A stretch of DNA of 64,000 nt from Sarocladium kiliense (GCA_030734395.1 JAUZTG010000029.1:2170001-2234000), one strand, 5' to 3'. Shown: positions 31,548 to 43,917, numbered from the stretch's first letter. The notes: generated by a model from the sequence alone, not told the origin. A program made the numbers and translations.

Positions 31548-34500
31548 ATGAAGAGAAAGCCTTCTTCTGACCCCCCCGGAGCGCCTGTACGTTGTTGAAC
31601 TCTTCCCCTCATCACACCTTCACGTCTTCACGTTGTGGAAACAACACCCCCTCTCCTTCACCAAACCCTTTCTCACACAATACCAGATCTGAACACATCT
31701 TTGATACCACCATCGGCACCTGAAATTCACTTTCCTCTTAATCTGCTCAGACTGACAAGCAAACCAAGAGCTCAAGCTCGGCACGTACCTCATCGCCTTC
31801 GAGGAGTGGTAAGTTTCCCTTCCTTGACCTCACTCATCTTACACTAACATCACTCCAGCGTACGTCATGTCGGACAGAGGCAGATCGCCTGATGTCTCAG
31901 GCCCTCCGGGAAGCCGTCATGGTTCCCAATCTCCTCGGCCTCCACCGGGATCCCGCTCTCCATCGAGAGCTCCGGCTGGTCAGCCTGGTTGGGCTCCGCC
32001 TATGGGTCATGATCCGGCCAAACCTCTAGAACCTGAGCGTAAATTCAACCGTGTTGAGCTTCCTGCGGATGCCTATGCCTTGGATCGCCCGGACTTCTTC
32101 GCTGCACGTCCCAAAGTCGCAATCAATGTCGGCACCGTGGCTCCGATCGAAGTCAACACCTACAGAGTCCTCAAGATGGACCTCAATCGGAAGATTCACC
32201 AGTAAGTAGGAGGAGATGAGACTTTTCAAGCCGGAAGCTGACTTTCCAAACAGATACGATGTTTCTCTAAGCCCAAGTCCGTCGAAACCTGTTCCAATTC
32301 TCAAAAAGATCTGGAAGGCACCCAAGTTCGTTGCGGCATTCCCTCCTGATGTGCACGAGAAATTCATCTTCGACGGACGGAAGTTGGCTTGGTCTGGCAC
32401 CCTGATTCCCCGAGGCGAGCTACGAGTCGCGGTAGATCTGGATGAGGGAAAGCCTGAGCCTGGCAAGGGCGGGGAATCCAAGTTCTACATCATTCTCCGC
32501 CACACGACCACCGTGAACATGGCAGTTCTGGATGCCTATCTTTCACACAAGGTGGCATTCAACAATACTGTTCTCGAGGCTATGAACGCGTTTGATCACA
32601 TCCTTCGCCAGTGGCCGTCCGAGCGCCTTCTCTCCATCAAGAGGAATTTCTATGACCCCCAGCAGCCCGGAAGACCACTGATGGACGGTAGCGTGGTAGA
32701 AGTGAGAAAAGGGGCATATTGGTCAGCTCGAATCAGTGCAGCTCCTGGAAGCGTGGGCCTGGCCATCAATGCAGACGTCGCAAACACGGCTTTCTTCGTG
32801 GGCAATCAGTCCTTTGTCGACCTGGCCATCAACTTTCTCGCCACCCAAGACCGACGTCTTCGGGGCCTGAGCCCTGTCCGACTCGAACAGGAGCTTCGTC
32901 CCGTCCTGATTCGTGATTCCTACGTTGCAAGCGAGGCCTTCAAGCAGCTGAAAAAGCTCAGCAAGCTAAGGTTCAGGGTCAAGCATGCCAATCGACCCGC
33001 GCACCTCAATGACCCGATCGGAGCGGAAAGCTTCACTTATGACGCTAGATGTGGTGCCGAGGGCATGCATGCTAGGAACACTACGTTCACAGGACATGAC
33101 GGCAAGACAGTGTCAGTCGAACAGTACTTTCTGCAAAAGTATGGTGCTCGCCTCAGGTTTCCCACTCTGCCCCTCATCAAAACCGGCAGAGGCAACTTCA
33201 TCCCGATGGAGTTTGCAATTCTGGAGCCGATGCAGCGATATCCATTCAAGCTGAACCCGGAGCAGACGTCGAGCATGATCAAGATCGTAAGTTCAAGTAC
33301 TGTCGAGAATTGAGTCTCTCCTAACATAGTATAGGCTGTCAATCGCCCTCGGGAGCGCAGAGCGGAAATTGAACGGGGAGTTGCAATGCTGCAACCGCAA
33401 AACGATCCGTTCCTCAAGCACTTTGGGGTAGTTCTCGATACTCGGTTCACGAAGACCGAGGGCCGCGTCCTTCCTCCACCTACCATTTACTTCCGGGATG
33501 GCGGGAAGATTGATCCAAAGTTCTCAGGTCGTTGGATGATCCAAGGAAAGAAGTTCTACAAAGGGCCTCAAGTTCCCCTGGACAGCTGGGGCTTCCTGGT
33601 TCTCCAAAATTGCGTGAACAAAGACAGCCTGAAGAGGTTTGCAGATGCCTTCACCAAGATCTTTCGCGAGCACGGAGGCAAATGTGACAAGGAGCCCATG
33701 CTTCTCAACGCACCTGGCAACATATCCAACAATGCCGCCGAGGCTGTTCAATGGGCACATGAACAGATCACTGCGAGGTACGGCTACCCCCGGCTGCTCT
33801 TCGTCATTGTCCCTCGCCGTGGAGATCCACAGTATGAAAGAATCAAGAAGAGCCTCGATTGTAGACAAGGGGTTTGTTCTCAGGTATTAGCTGCGCAACA
33901 TGTTCAGGCTGCCCAAGGCCAATACATTTCCAATGTTTGCCTCAAGGTAAATGCCAAGCTGGGCGGCGCTACAGCTATCACTCAACCTCCTTGGAAGTCT
34001 GCGAGCAAGACATATTTCCCAGCCGATCGCCCAACCATGATCGTGGGCTGTGATATCAGTCACTCAGCTCCAGGAGCACCCAATGCTTCGGTGGCGGCCA
34101 TGACTATGAACGTGGATCCGGATGCGAACCGCTTCGCTGCGGCTGTGCAGACGAATGGCAGAAGGACGGAGATGTTGACCCAGGACAACTGCCAGAGCCT
34201 GTTCGGACAGTTGGCCAACTACTGGAAGGCTGGTCATCCCAATCAGTTCCCCAAACATGTCATTTACATGCGAGACGGCGTCAGTGAAGGCGAATTCGCC
34301 AAGGTCCTGGACGTCGAAGTCGCTCAGTTCAAAGCCTGGTTCACACAGAACGGACCACCCAAGGCGGCCATGCCAAGGTTCACCGTACTGGTCGCTACGA
34401 AAAGACATCACGTAAGTCGTTCTTGTGTATACAAACTTTTCTCCACTGACTGATGCGATAGATTCGCCTTTTCCCTGCTCGTGGCGACAAGAATCAGAAC

Positions 34501-34968
34501 GCCCTCCCTGGGACACTCGTGGAGCGTGATGTTAGCAGCCCTAGATTATGGGACTTTTTCCTGGTTGGACATTGCGCGATACAGGGCACGGCAAGACCAG
34601 CGCACTACCACGTCCTCAAGGAAGAGATGGGGATCCCACCCGCGGAGCTGGCGAGGATGCTATATGAACAGGTGTACACGTATGTCCGAGCGACCACACC
34701 AGTCTCCATCCACCCTGCCATATATTATGCGCATCTTGCAGGCTCCAGGGCCAGGCAACACGAGAATATCGCCACAAGTGAAGGAGCGATCACTGGAGGA
34801 AAGGGACATCAGGCTGCTCAGATCAGTCTAGCCAAGGGTGCTTCTGTTAGTAGCCAGTCTGGTGATGCTCCGCCGCTTCTACCTTTGGGCGGAAGGAGCT
34901 CTGCAAACGCTTCCGAGAGAGAGGTGAAGCAACGCGCCATGCTGAGATCGACAATGTGGTTCGTGTGA
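31548..34968 (+). CDS. Argonaute (QDE-2-like) slicer protein
   Basis: This 1018-aa core RNA-interference protein binds small RNAs and cleaves complementary RNA. Exons are 31548-31586, 31751-31808, 31859-32201, 32254-33286, 33335-34411 and 34462-34968. The first two exons are my inference: they join in frame to a Lys/Ser-rich N terminus, and 31548 is the first ATG after the TATA box. A shorter form could start at 31867. Domain order is Arg/Pro/Ser-rich tail, N domain, linker, PAZ (about 300-430), MID (YGYPRLLFVIVPRRGDPQYERIK region) and PIWI. The slicer tetrad is complete: Asp731 (VGCDISHS), Glu770 (RRTEM), Asp805 (YMRDGVSEGEF) and His941 (YYAHLAGSRAR). Their spacing matches human Ago2. It should be catalytically active. 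Confidence 0.95.
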
Positions 34969-36507
34969 TTGCCGACTCTGGCAATCAACACATGGGAGAA
35001 TGAACCATGGAGCGAGAAACCGGCCATGAATGAGGAGAGAAGCGAAAAAAGCCGTGGGATGAGGAGTTTGGCACAACAGAATCTGGTTTGCATTTCATTT
35101 GCTTTTTGCTTGAGTCAACAGGACTTCAGCGAGAGAACCATTCACAACAGGGGACGGACGGACGTGGCGGCGGAGGCTATTAAGACAAACACTGGCTCCG
35201 GCAAGGGTCGCGACAGACCTTCGGAGTTTTCTGATTTTCACATTGCTTCTCCTCTGTTCAACTAGACTAGAAGACAGTTCGGAGACACACACAATTACAG
35301 ACTTGAAACACCAAACTCGCGATCGGTAGCTTGTGCATGCTTGAAGTGGTGAGGTTGAGTGTTGTCCATTCGTGGAAGACATGTGGTAAATACTGAAACG
35401 TGATTCGCTGAGGGTGGGACCACCTGGTGGCTGCGACGTTGTTGGGCTTTGGGAAGGGAGCATCGCTGCCTTTGCGACCACGGCCCAGTTGGCCTGTGCG
35501 ATGGAATATCCTGTGAAGTGACGTGCTTTTGGGAGCTTGTAGTGGTGGTGGGACACGCGGCTGATGGGTGAATCTGATAGAATAGGACTTGCTCGGCTCT
35601 TTCTAGTCACTATTCTGCTGCCTCTTCTGGCTGCTCTTCTACAAGCTTTCTTAGACGATATTATACTTGTTATTCTGCCACATAGTGTACTCGATATCTT
35701 GCATGCTATTGTGTCTTATAAGGTTTGGAATTTGTCGAAGTCGTGTTGGATATCTTGGTACTGACGCTCACTGGCCATGAGTCGCAACTATCGTGGGGCA
35801 TCTTGAGTACCAACGATCCTCTTTTCATGTGGCACGCAGCGTACCTTGCCCGTGGCTCAGATTCCGTAACGCAGGCCAATGATATGTTGTACACCAAGAC
35901 TGACCCCTGCACTACCGGACTTGGTGCTGGGCTTCCACTAAAGCGGCGAGGGCCTGTCGGAAAGATGGTGTCGATGCAGGTCTGAGTAGGAGGGGGATGC
36001 CAGATAAGCGGGCTACGGATTGCAGAGGACTAAGTTGCAGACGAACAGCAGAGAGAGAGTATCAAACCTCCATCACTTTCACAATCATCACCGGATTCTT
36101 CTCTTACTCACGCAACAAGACAACATCACTGTAGTCGTCCTCGCTACCGCATCCACCCCAGGCTTCACGGGCCGAGGCGGGGCTTATCGCAGGCACACTG
36201 CCCCCAGATAAGACGTCACTGTTTTCTGAGCAGCCACCCTCCACCAGAATCCAACCCTCCCACTACGACTCGTCCAAGGCCTCCTCCGCCACCATCACCA
36301 CCAGGACTCGTCTGACGCCTTGACTCGTGCTTCTTCGACTGCTCCATCTTGCGCCCACAGTCCTTTTTCTCGCTGCAGCACCCCTCGGGCATCTCCAGCG
36401 ACCTCGTTCATTGTTCTATCCACTGTTCTAGCTCACCGTCAGACCGCATCCCGCATAGCTTCCGAAACACGACCGATACCAGCTTCGCTTCCCCTTAACG
36501 GCCGACC
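34969..36507. other. Argonaute 3' flank and OSBP leader
   Basis: No supported gene. From about 35980 to 36507 the + strand has no ATG and is C/T-rich, so it is probably the leader of the oxysterol-binding protein gene. A short hydrophobic frame at 35564-35764 is discussed under rejected items. Confidence 0.5.
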
Positions 36508-38154
36508 ATGTCCGCGCCACCGCCTACCGTTGACGCGGCTGTGACAGACGAGCCACAGAGCGATGGCTCCAAGTTGAGGACTTTTCTGGGTATCCTTAGA
36601 AGGTACGTTCATTCCCTGGATCTCTGATTTCTGTCTGCTGTCCAAGCGCCGATTGTCGAGTCTGGGCGCTTGCGCAAGATCCTTCAAATCTCTCCCCTTG
36701 AGTCTGCTTTGCTGACAAGCTTTGCGCACAAGATTTATCGGCGTCTCCGACCTCGCTTCCGTTCGCTTTTCTCTTCCTGCCCAGCTGCTCGAGCCCACTC
36801 CCAACCTCGAGTACTGGACTTACCTCGACGCCCCCAATGCCTTTGTCGGCATCGGCACCTCCGACGACCCTCTCGATCGCATGCTCGAAGTCATCCGCTT
36901 CTGGCTCACAAAGGATCTCAAGTACGCAAAGGGCAGGCCCTGCAAGCCGTACAACTCGTGTCTGGGAGAGTTCTTCAGGGTGAGTTCCGATTTCCCAGTC
37001 GAGACGTCATAGCGGCTTGCTGACGGGGGTTTGTTCGGGACAGTGTAACTGGGAAACGGAAGATAATGCGCCTCGGATCAACACGAGCGAGCTTCGTGCA
37101 AAAGATGAAGCCCCTGCGAAGAAGGATGGCATCGCCAGCTTGAAGGCTGCGGTCAAGAACGATAAGAACGCCTCGGCCGTTTCCCTCACTGTTCCTCAGC
37201 ATGGGACATCTACCCCAGCGACTGTCGACCGGCAGTATCGCATCTCATACCTCACCGAGCAGACCTCTCACCACCCTCCGGTCAGCGCTTTCGTCGTCTC
37301 CTGCCCGGAAAAGGGCATCACTGCTCGCGGCTTCGACCAGATCACCGCAAAATTCACAGGTACCTCTGTGAAGGTGCTTCCCGGCGAGCACAACTCTGGA
37401 ATCTTCATCACGCTGGAGAAGCGTGGTGGTGAGACCTATCAACTGACACACCCGCCTGCTCACCTTGGTGGCATCCTCCGTGGAAGCCTCAGCGTCTCCG
37501 TCAGTGAGATGGCATATATCACTTGCCCCCAGTCCAAGCTTAAGGCGATCCTGCACTACGTGGAGGAGGGAGGCTGGCTGGGAAGGTCAATGAACAAGAT
37601 TGATGGCATCATCTTCAGATATGATCCCGAGAACGACGACAAGCATCGTGTGCAGGACGTGCCTGAGGAGGATATCCTTGTTAGGCTTTCAGGGCCATGG
37701 AAGGAGAAGGTCATGTTCAGTCTCGGCTCAACACCAATGGTATGCCCGCCCCCTATGTCATTGCCTAAGTATATGAATACCCACTAACCCTTACCAGAAA
37801 AACGTTCCTCCAGAGGAGCAGCATGTTATCATCGACATCGGCCCCCTCAACGTCGCCCCGAAGATCCTTCCTCCCGAGGACAAACAGGCACCCAATGAGT
37901 CCCTAACCCTCTGGGGAGGTGTCACAAAGGCAATCTTGTCAAAACAATACTCGCAGGCTACTCAAGTCAAGGTCGAACTTGAGGAAGCACAGCGTGAGAA
38001 GGCTCGGCAACGTGAGAAGAACAATGAGACTTGGCAGCCGGTATTCTTCTTGCAGGCGACTGGCAATGGCGGTAAGCCAGAGCTGACTGAGAAGGGACAG
38101 AAGGTATTGGAGAAGGCACAGAAGGCCGAATGGGATTTAGACGGTATCCTGTGA
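36508..38154 (+). CDS. Oxysterol-binding protein (Kes1/Osh4-like)
   Basis: This 464-aa cytosolic lipid-transfer protein should exchange sterol and PI4P between membranes, as the short Osh proteins do. Exons are 36508-36602, 36733-36979, 37044-37739 and 37798-38154 (introns 130, 64 and 58 bp). The N-terminal lid region (SKLRTFLGILRRFIGVSDLAS) leads into the ORD; NCLGE-like KPYNSCLGEFFRCNW matches the family, and the fingerprint EQTSHHPP occupies residues 186-193, with the His pair that contacts PI4P. No PH, ankyrin or FFAT element is visible, so it is of the short class. It is somewhat longer than yeast Kes1 because of a Lys/Ala-rich insert after exon 2. Its C terminus (KAQKAEWDLDGIL) is complete. 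Confidence 0.94.
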
Positions 38155-38940
38155 GAATCCTCGGCCATAGATGGTGTTGATTGTGCCTATGCTTCAGCTG
38201 GGTGATGAAAGATGATCACTTGGCGAAGCACCTCACACACACTTGAGCTATTTTAAAGGGGGGTCATAGGTGGCATGCTGTCGACCCTGTTCAAAGATTC
38301 GAGAACAGGGGACCAGTCGTCTCATACGTCGCTTTTCATATTTTGGGATAGATTCGAAGGAAGGGGAAACTCCGCTTTCTCTGCAACGCACACACATATA
38401 TGATTTTTTGGGGTTGTTTTTGCGAGGGGACATGAGAGATGATGTATGGATGCAGATATACGCACACGCAAAGGTTTTACACGCATAGCGCTGGCTGAGA
38501 ATCAAGGAAGGAGGTTCTCTTATGAGCCACAGGGGTGGTTGTGATGATGCTTTGGCTTTGCCTTGAAGTTTCATGTTTTTTCGGGGGTGTCCTTTTATGT
38601 ACGGTTGGGTTCATATAGGTTCTCATATTTGGACTATGCTGTGCACTTTTAACTTTCTCAAGTGTACTTGGATGTCTGCCCCTGTGATACGTCTGGATTA
38701 TCTAGCCCCTGTTTCACGCGAAACCAGGCATTATACGCAATGCAGTCATACTGAGCGTAGTTGTCACTCGATGCTTGATGGGATGGAAACTGAATTGCTT
38801 TCATAGGAGCTTTCCGCTCTGAATTTGGTATTGTTATGGTATTACATGAGAGTAGAAACAGGTGTTATACACAAAGATTGCGAATGTCCGACATATCATG
38901 CAGTCAAAACACGCATCCAACCAGCCATCGCCTAGCGGAC
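38155..38940. other. Intergenic between convergent genes
   Basis: The 3' flanks of the oxysterol-binding protein (+) and MAM33 (-) lie here. The sequence is T-rich on the + strand near 38400-38680. No gene is seen. Confidence 0.55.
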
Positions 38941-39932
38941 TTAGGCATCGATGAAGCCCTTGACGTTGCTCAACCACCTGAGGTACTCGCGCTGCTCCTT
39001 GACATCAACGTAGTCAGGCACGAAGATGGCCATGGCAGAGTTAACACCACGCTCCTCAAGGAACCTCTCCATAAGAACCTGCAGATCATCGTCGAGGGAG
39101 CCGAACGGAGGGCCGGGGTAGACCTCTGCGCGCTTCTGGGCAGCATCAGGGGTCTCAGCCTTAGCAACAGCAGGGTCAGCGTAGAAGAACATGTTCTCGA
39201 CGTTGATGGCGCCATCCTGGACGGTGGCGTCAATGTTCAGGGCGCCAGCGTTGGGAGTGGAGGGCTTCTCGACGACGATGGACAGGTTGATAGGGGCAGG
39301 GGCCTCGTCGCCCTCCATGTCGTCCTCCATCTCCTCCTCAAGCTGCTCCTCGGCAGGGGCGGAGCGGGCGCCGCCAGTGGAGGGGACATGGGACTGCTTG
39401 TTGGAGTTCTGGAGGGCAGGGTCGGTGAGGTCTTCGTCTTCAAGAGCCGGGTCCTCGTTGAAGGGGTCGTAGTTGGTGATGTCGGCAATGGAGAAGCTGA
39501 CAGTAATCCTGAACAAGACATTAGCATTGGGATACTCGCAAAGGGATCTGGCTCTGCGACTCACTTCTCCTGGCCGAACTCGCGGACAAGCTTCACAACC
39601 TCCTGACCGTCAGTGTCGATCAGCTCAAAGGGGCTGTTGTCGAGGAAATCCTTGACACTGGCGGGCTGCTGCTGCGATGACTTCATGTCCTCCTCGATCT
39701 GGATCTCACTCTCGAGCTTCGCGGAGAGCTCATCGTCGGTCTCGCCATCAGCGGCGGCTCTGCGGGCGGAAGTCGAGGAGAAGGGAGAGACGCGAACTGA
39801 TGAGGCGACGCGGAAGGTGGAGGGCTTGAAGAGAGAGGAGGCGATGGATGAGCGGGTGGAAGCAGTGGTGGTTGAGGCGAGGCGGCTAATGGCGCGAGGG
39901 GCCGCACGAGCGAAAGACCTTGCAGACAGCAT
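38941..39932 (-). CDS. MAM33: Mitochondrial matrix acidic protein MAM33 (p32 family)
   Basis: This 311-aa member of the p32/gC1qR family forms doughnut-shaped acidic trimers in the mitochondrial matrix and is linked to mitochondrial translation and respiration. Exons are 39565-39932 and 38941-39508, with a 56-bp intron (donor GTGAGT). The frame is open upstream without a better start; ATG 39932 is chosen because it begins a clear presequence (MLSARSFARAAPRAISRLA, to about residue 57, Arg/Ser/Ala-rich). The mature part shows the family blocks LEKELKYEE-like ELSAKLESEIQIEED, VVKLVREFGQEKITVSFSIADI, an acidic insert (EEEMEDDMEGDEA) and the C-terminal AMAIFVPDYVDVKEQREYLR-WL. It is divergent from the Ariadne gene. 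Confidence 0.92.
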
Positions 39933-41418
39933 GGTTGTGATTGAAATTATTAATGTCGAGGAAATGATTGAGTTGTTGTCTGTTAAAGTATCGTTGAGGG
40001 AGAGACAGATTGAGGAGATGACGAGGTATGAGGTGATGGAGCTTGGATGGGATGGCACTTGAAGCTTCTGTCTACAAATTTTTGGGCGTAGCGGGTTCTA
40101 GCGCCACAGCAAAGGGGGCTCCACGGAGGGTCCAGCAACGTGATGCGCTGGAGGGACCTGACAGGGGGACGCGGAAACACGTGACCCAAGGAGGACCTGA
40201 TTAATGAGCAACCATCTGGGATGGCGAAAGGCGACGAGGAAGTGGTGTAAGGAGAGGAAATCAAATATAGTTGTCGGATAAAGTTGCGAGTTCCGACATG
40301 CTGAATAAGATGCCTTCATGAACCCACGAGCCGAGTCAGCAAACTATCCCCAACGCAAGACACCCTCCAATGTCTCTCTCTCCGACATCTCGCATGAGCA
40401 CTATCGCTTTCACCAACCTCGTATCCCCGCCCTCCTTACATCCTTATCTCCCTTGTGATCCCTCACTACCAGCAGCTGCCAACCACAATCCCCTCCCCAG
40501 ACACACATCTCCTCCCATCGGACGGTTCTCGGCTGCAGCGTGGGAAGCCAGGGGTCGCGGGAAGAGGTACATCTGCCGCCATATATAGTTAGCCAGATCG
40601 TGAAGTACCGTCACCCCTTCGTCATGGGTCTTTCGTGGTCCCCGCCTCAGCAGGCAACCCACAGGGAGCCACTAGCAGCGGGCGTGACCCGCTATTCCAG
40701 CCTGTGACGCCTGCAGCCTGTTTTGGGTGCAGTGCTGCCGCCTGCCAGTGCACACAGGACCACTAACGCACTAAGCCGGTGGCTGCCACGGCCAGCGCCT
40801 TGTCTCGACCCTCGCCGCCTTGCCTGACTAAACCTCCCATCTACTCCAACCGGTGCTTTCTGCTGCCTTCTCTCCTCTGAACTCACTTTTTAAAAAACCC
40901 AGCACCTCTGGACTTTGCTTTTTCCGCATCCAGGGCTTTCGGCTTCAAGCTTCTGCTCCTTCCCGTCTTCTTCCACCACGGTACAGCACCAGGCCTCCTG
41001 CGTTCCTGTCCAGCGGCTCGAATCGTGACATCCGAACAAACCCCCACTGTGCCGTTCCATCGTCATTCGACTCACGATCACCCAAGAGTCACAATCTGCT
41101 ACCGCTAGCATCGAGTCAGCGAACTTCTGACTCCTTCAGTATCAAGGATCCGAAGAGAACCAGCATATCCAGCTCGACACTTCCTGGTCGTTCGTATACT
41201 CCGGACCCCTCCTCCACCGACGGTAGGCCGGCCCGTCAGGCACCGACGCACGCAGAGTCGGCACCATTCCACCACAGACGCGGAAGCGCAAGGCCGCCGA
41301 GGCAGCGATCACATCTGATAAGAGAGACCACTCTCCCACTAAGAAGATCGTGTCCTCGGCGGTCTCTCCCATTCCCGTCGCCGCTCCTCCAACACCCGTT
41401 ACCACCGGCAGCGTCGGT
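39933..41418. other. Divergent MAM33/Ariadne promoter region
   Basis: On the + strand no ATG occurs from 40627 to 41418, and the sequence is C/T-rich, so much of it is probably the Ariadne 5' leader. The frame of the Ariadne protein is open back to a stop at 41224-41226. On the minus strand the first 277 bases upstream of MAM33 also lack an ATG. Confidence 0.5.
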
Positions 41419-43138
41419 ATGGATTCAGACGAGGAGTTCATGTCAAACATGTCGAGCGATGACGCCATGATGCACGATAGTAACGACGACATGTCAGGTA
41501 AGCACTTGCTCTTGTCAACATTTCCTTTCGGGCTACCTGCTGACAGACTGCCCAACCTAGACTTTGACGATGACGATTTCGACCAGCCAGATACAGACTT
41601 CGACCTGTCAAACAAAGATCTCGACAAACCAAAGCGACCTGCACATGTCGTTCCGTTCAAGGTGTTCGAGCCTGCCGATATTCAAAAGCAGCAAGATGAT
41701 ATGATCAACGAAGTCAACATGATTTTGACCATGAGCAAGGAGGACGCGGCCATCATGCTTCGCCATTTCCGATGGAACAAAGAGCGTTTGATCGAGGACT
41801 ACATGGACCGCCCAGAGGCTGTGCTGGAGGCAGCAGGTCTCAGCAGCAGCACTTCAGCGATGCCTAAGCTAGAGATTGTGCCAGGCTTTGTCTGTGATAT
41901 CTGCTGCGAGGACGAACCTGGCTTGGAGACCTTTGCCATGAAGTGCGGCCATCGATACTGCGTGGACTGCTATCGTCAATACTTGACTCAGAAGATTAGG
42001 GAAGAGGGTGAGGCGGCACGCATCCAGTGCCCTTCTGATGGGTGCGGACGAATCATCGACTCGAGATCCCTCGACATTCTTGTGACGTCTGAGCTTACAG
42101 GGCGCTATCACGAACTTCTCAACCGCACGTATGTTGAAGATAAGGATATCTTCAAGTGGTGCCCGGGGCCTGACTGCCCAAACGCCATCGAGTGCGGCGT
42201 TAAGAGGAAGGACCTCAACAAGATTGTTCCAACCGTGGAATGTAAATGCGGCTACCGCTTCTGCTTCGGGTGTCCAAACCCCGATCACCAACCAGCACCT
42301 TGTACGCTCGTCAAGAAGTGGCTGAAGAAGTGCGCAGATGATTCCGAGACGGCCAATTGGATCTCAGCGAACACCAAAGAATGTCCGAAGTGTAACAGCA
42401 CCATAGAGAAGAACGGCGGATGCAATCATATGACCTGTCGGAAATGCAAGTACGAGTTCTGCTGGATGTGTATGGGCCTTTGGTCTGAACACGGCACTAG
42501 CTGGTACAATTGCAGTCGCTTCGAGGAGAAGAGCGGCACTGATGCTCGCGACGCTCAAGCCAAATCCCGGACATCACTGGAGCGATATTTGCACTACTAC
42601 AACCGCTATGCAAACCATGAGCAGTCTGCCAAGCTTGACCGCGATATTGCAGCTAAGACCGAAAAGAAGATGGTGCAGCTGCAGACTGCTTCTGGCATGT
42701 CCTGGATCGAGGTTCAATACCTCAACTCGGCATCACAAGCACTTCAGACGTGTCGCCAAACTCTGAAGTGGACATACGCCTTCGCATTCTACCTGATGAA
42801 AACCAACCTCACCGAGATTTTTGAGGACAATCAGCGAGACCTGGAACTTGCTGTAGAGAACCTGTCCGAGATGTTCGAGAAGCCCATCACAGAGCTCGCC
42901 GAGTCAAAGCTCAAGGTTGACATCATGGATAAGACTTCGTATTGCAATAAGCGACGTCTGATCCTCCTGGAGGACACCGCTGACAACCTGGCGAACGGTA
43001 CGTCTTGAGCCAAAATGTAGCAGTCAAAGGACAATATTGACATTCATATCAGGGCGATGGACCTTTAACTCAGATCTCACGAACCCCGTTTCACAAAGTG
43101 CTCCTGCGCCGGCAGCAGCAACTCGTGGACACCGATGA
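41419..43138 (+). CDS. Ariadne-type RBR E3 ubiquitin ligase
   Basis: This 533-aa RING-between-RING ligase takes ubiquitin from an E2 onto its own cysteine and then onto substrates. Exons are 41419-41497, 41561-42997 and 43053-43138 (introns 63 and 55 bp). The final exon replaces a read-through end with LANGRWTFNSDL, closer to relatives. An acidic N terminus and a UBA-like stretch (NKERLIEDYMD) lead to RING1 from Cys138 (CDICC ... CGHRYCVDCY), the IBR (WCPGPDCPNAIEC ... CGYRFCFGC) and RING2, with catalytic Cys314 in NGGCNHMTC. The Ariadne helical domain fills the C-terminal half (SLERYLHYYNRYANHEQSAKL). This is the HHARI/ARI1 layout. Intron 1 is a multiple of three with no stop, so retention would insert 21 residues. 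Confidence 0.94.
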
Positions 43139-43917
43139 ATGGACTTTGTCGGAGGAATCCCGCGCAACACCCCACTGCCACCACCCGCCCGTACGGCAGC
43201 CAACGTGAGAGAACTTGTAGCAGAGACACCATCATCGACCACCGCGCTCATCAGTACTAGAACGGCGTTTTGATAACTTTGCTTCGTGCTACCATCCGCT
43301 CTCTGGAGCGGCTACAATCCAACGGACCATGCAACTCATGCACCATTGTTACCACAATCAAGCGTTGAGCATCAATACAACAGGGACGCGCCAGGAGTGG
43401 AGGATATATGTATCAAGGGGGAAACAGGAGAATGGAGTTGGGGCGTTACTAGATGTATCTGGACTTCTGTTTTCTTCCTCAGTTTACACACGGACGCATC
43501 TCTCCTTTGAGACAATGAATTGAAATGATCAGCATTACTTTACATGCATAGCAGTCACAGCCATCGCACGACAGAGATCATGTCTTAAGAGGATCTTGAA
43601 TTGAAACACCGTAACAATACTCTGACAGATAGAAAGTAGAGCCGCTCCTGCCCTTCAAAAGACGAACTCCTAGGTCACCCAAGCTTGATGGAATGACCGA
43701 ATGACATGCCATGACTCCATCCCTACGGTTGGAAGACACAGTTACCTGATCCCTGAGCTTATCTCCAGACTCAGAAAACCAAATCGGAAAAGAAAAGAAT
43801 AACGCCGGAATATGCATTTCGTCATAAGCCATTAGGATGTAAGTGTAGGGTGGTACCGCACCATTTCAAAATGTACCAGGGCGGATGAAGTATAGGTGAG
43901 AAGAACACGCTTGCTAC
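43139..43917. other. Intergenic between convergent genes
   Basis: The 3' flanks of the Ariadne gene (+) and EXO1 (-) lie here. An 84-aa frame at 43578-43832 on the minus strand has no recognisable features. Nothing else is seen. Confidence 0.5.

Noticed and set aside
35564..35764. Short hydrophobic ORF recalling Pmp3 proteolipids
   Set aside because: The resemblance is only hydrophobic composition and an LHAI string; the conserved Pmp3 residues are missing and splice or promoter support is absent.
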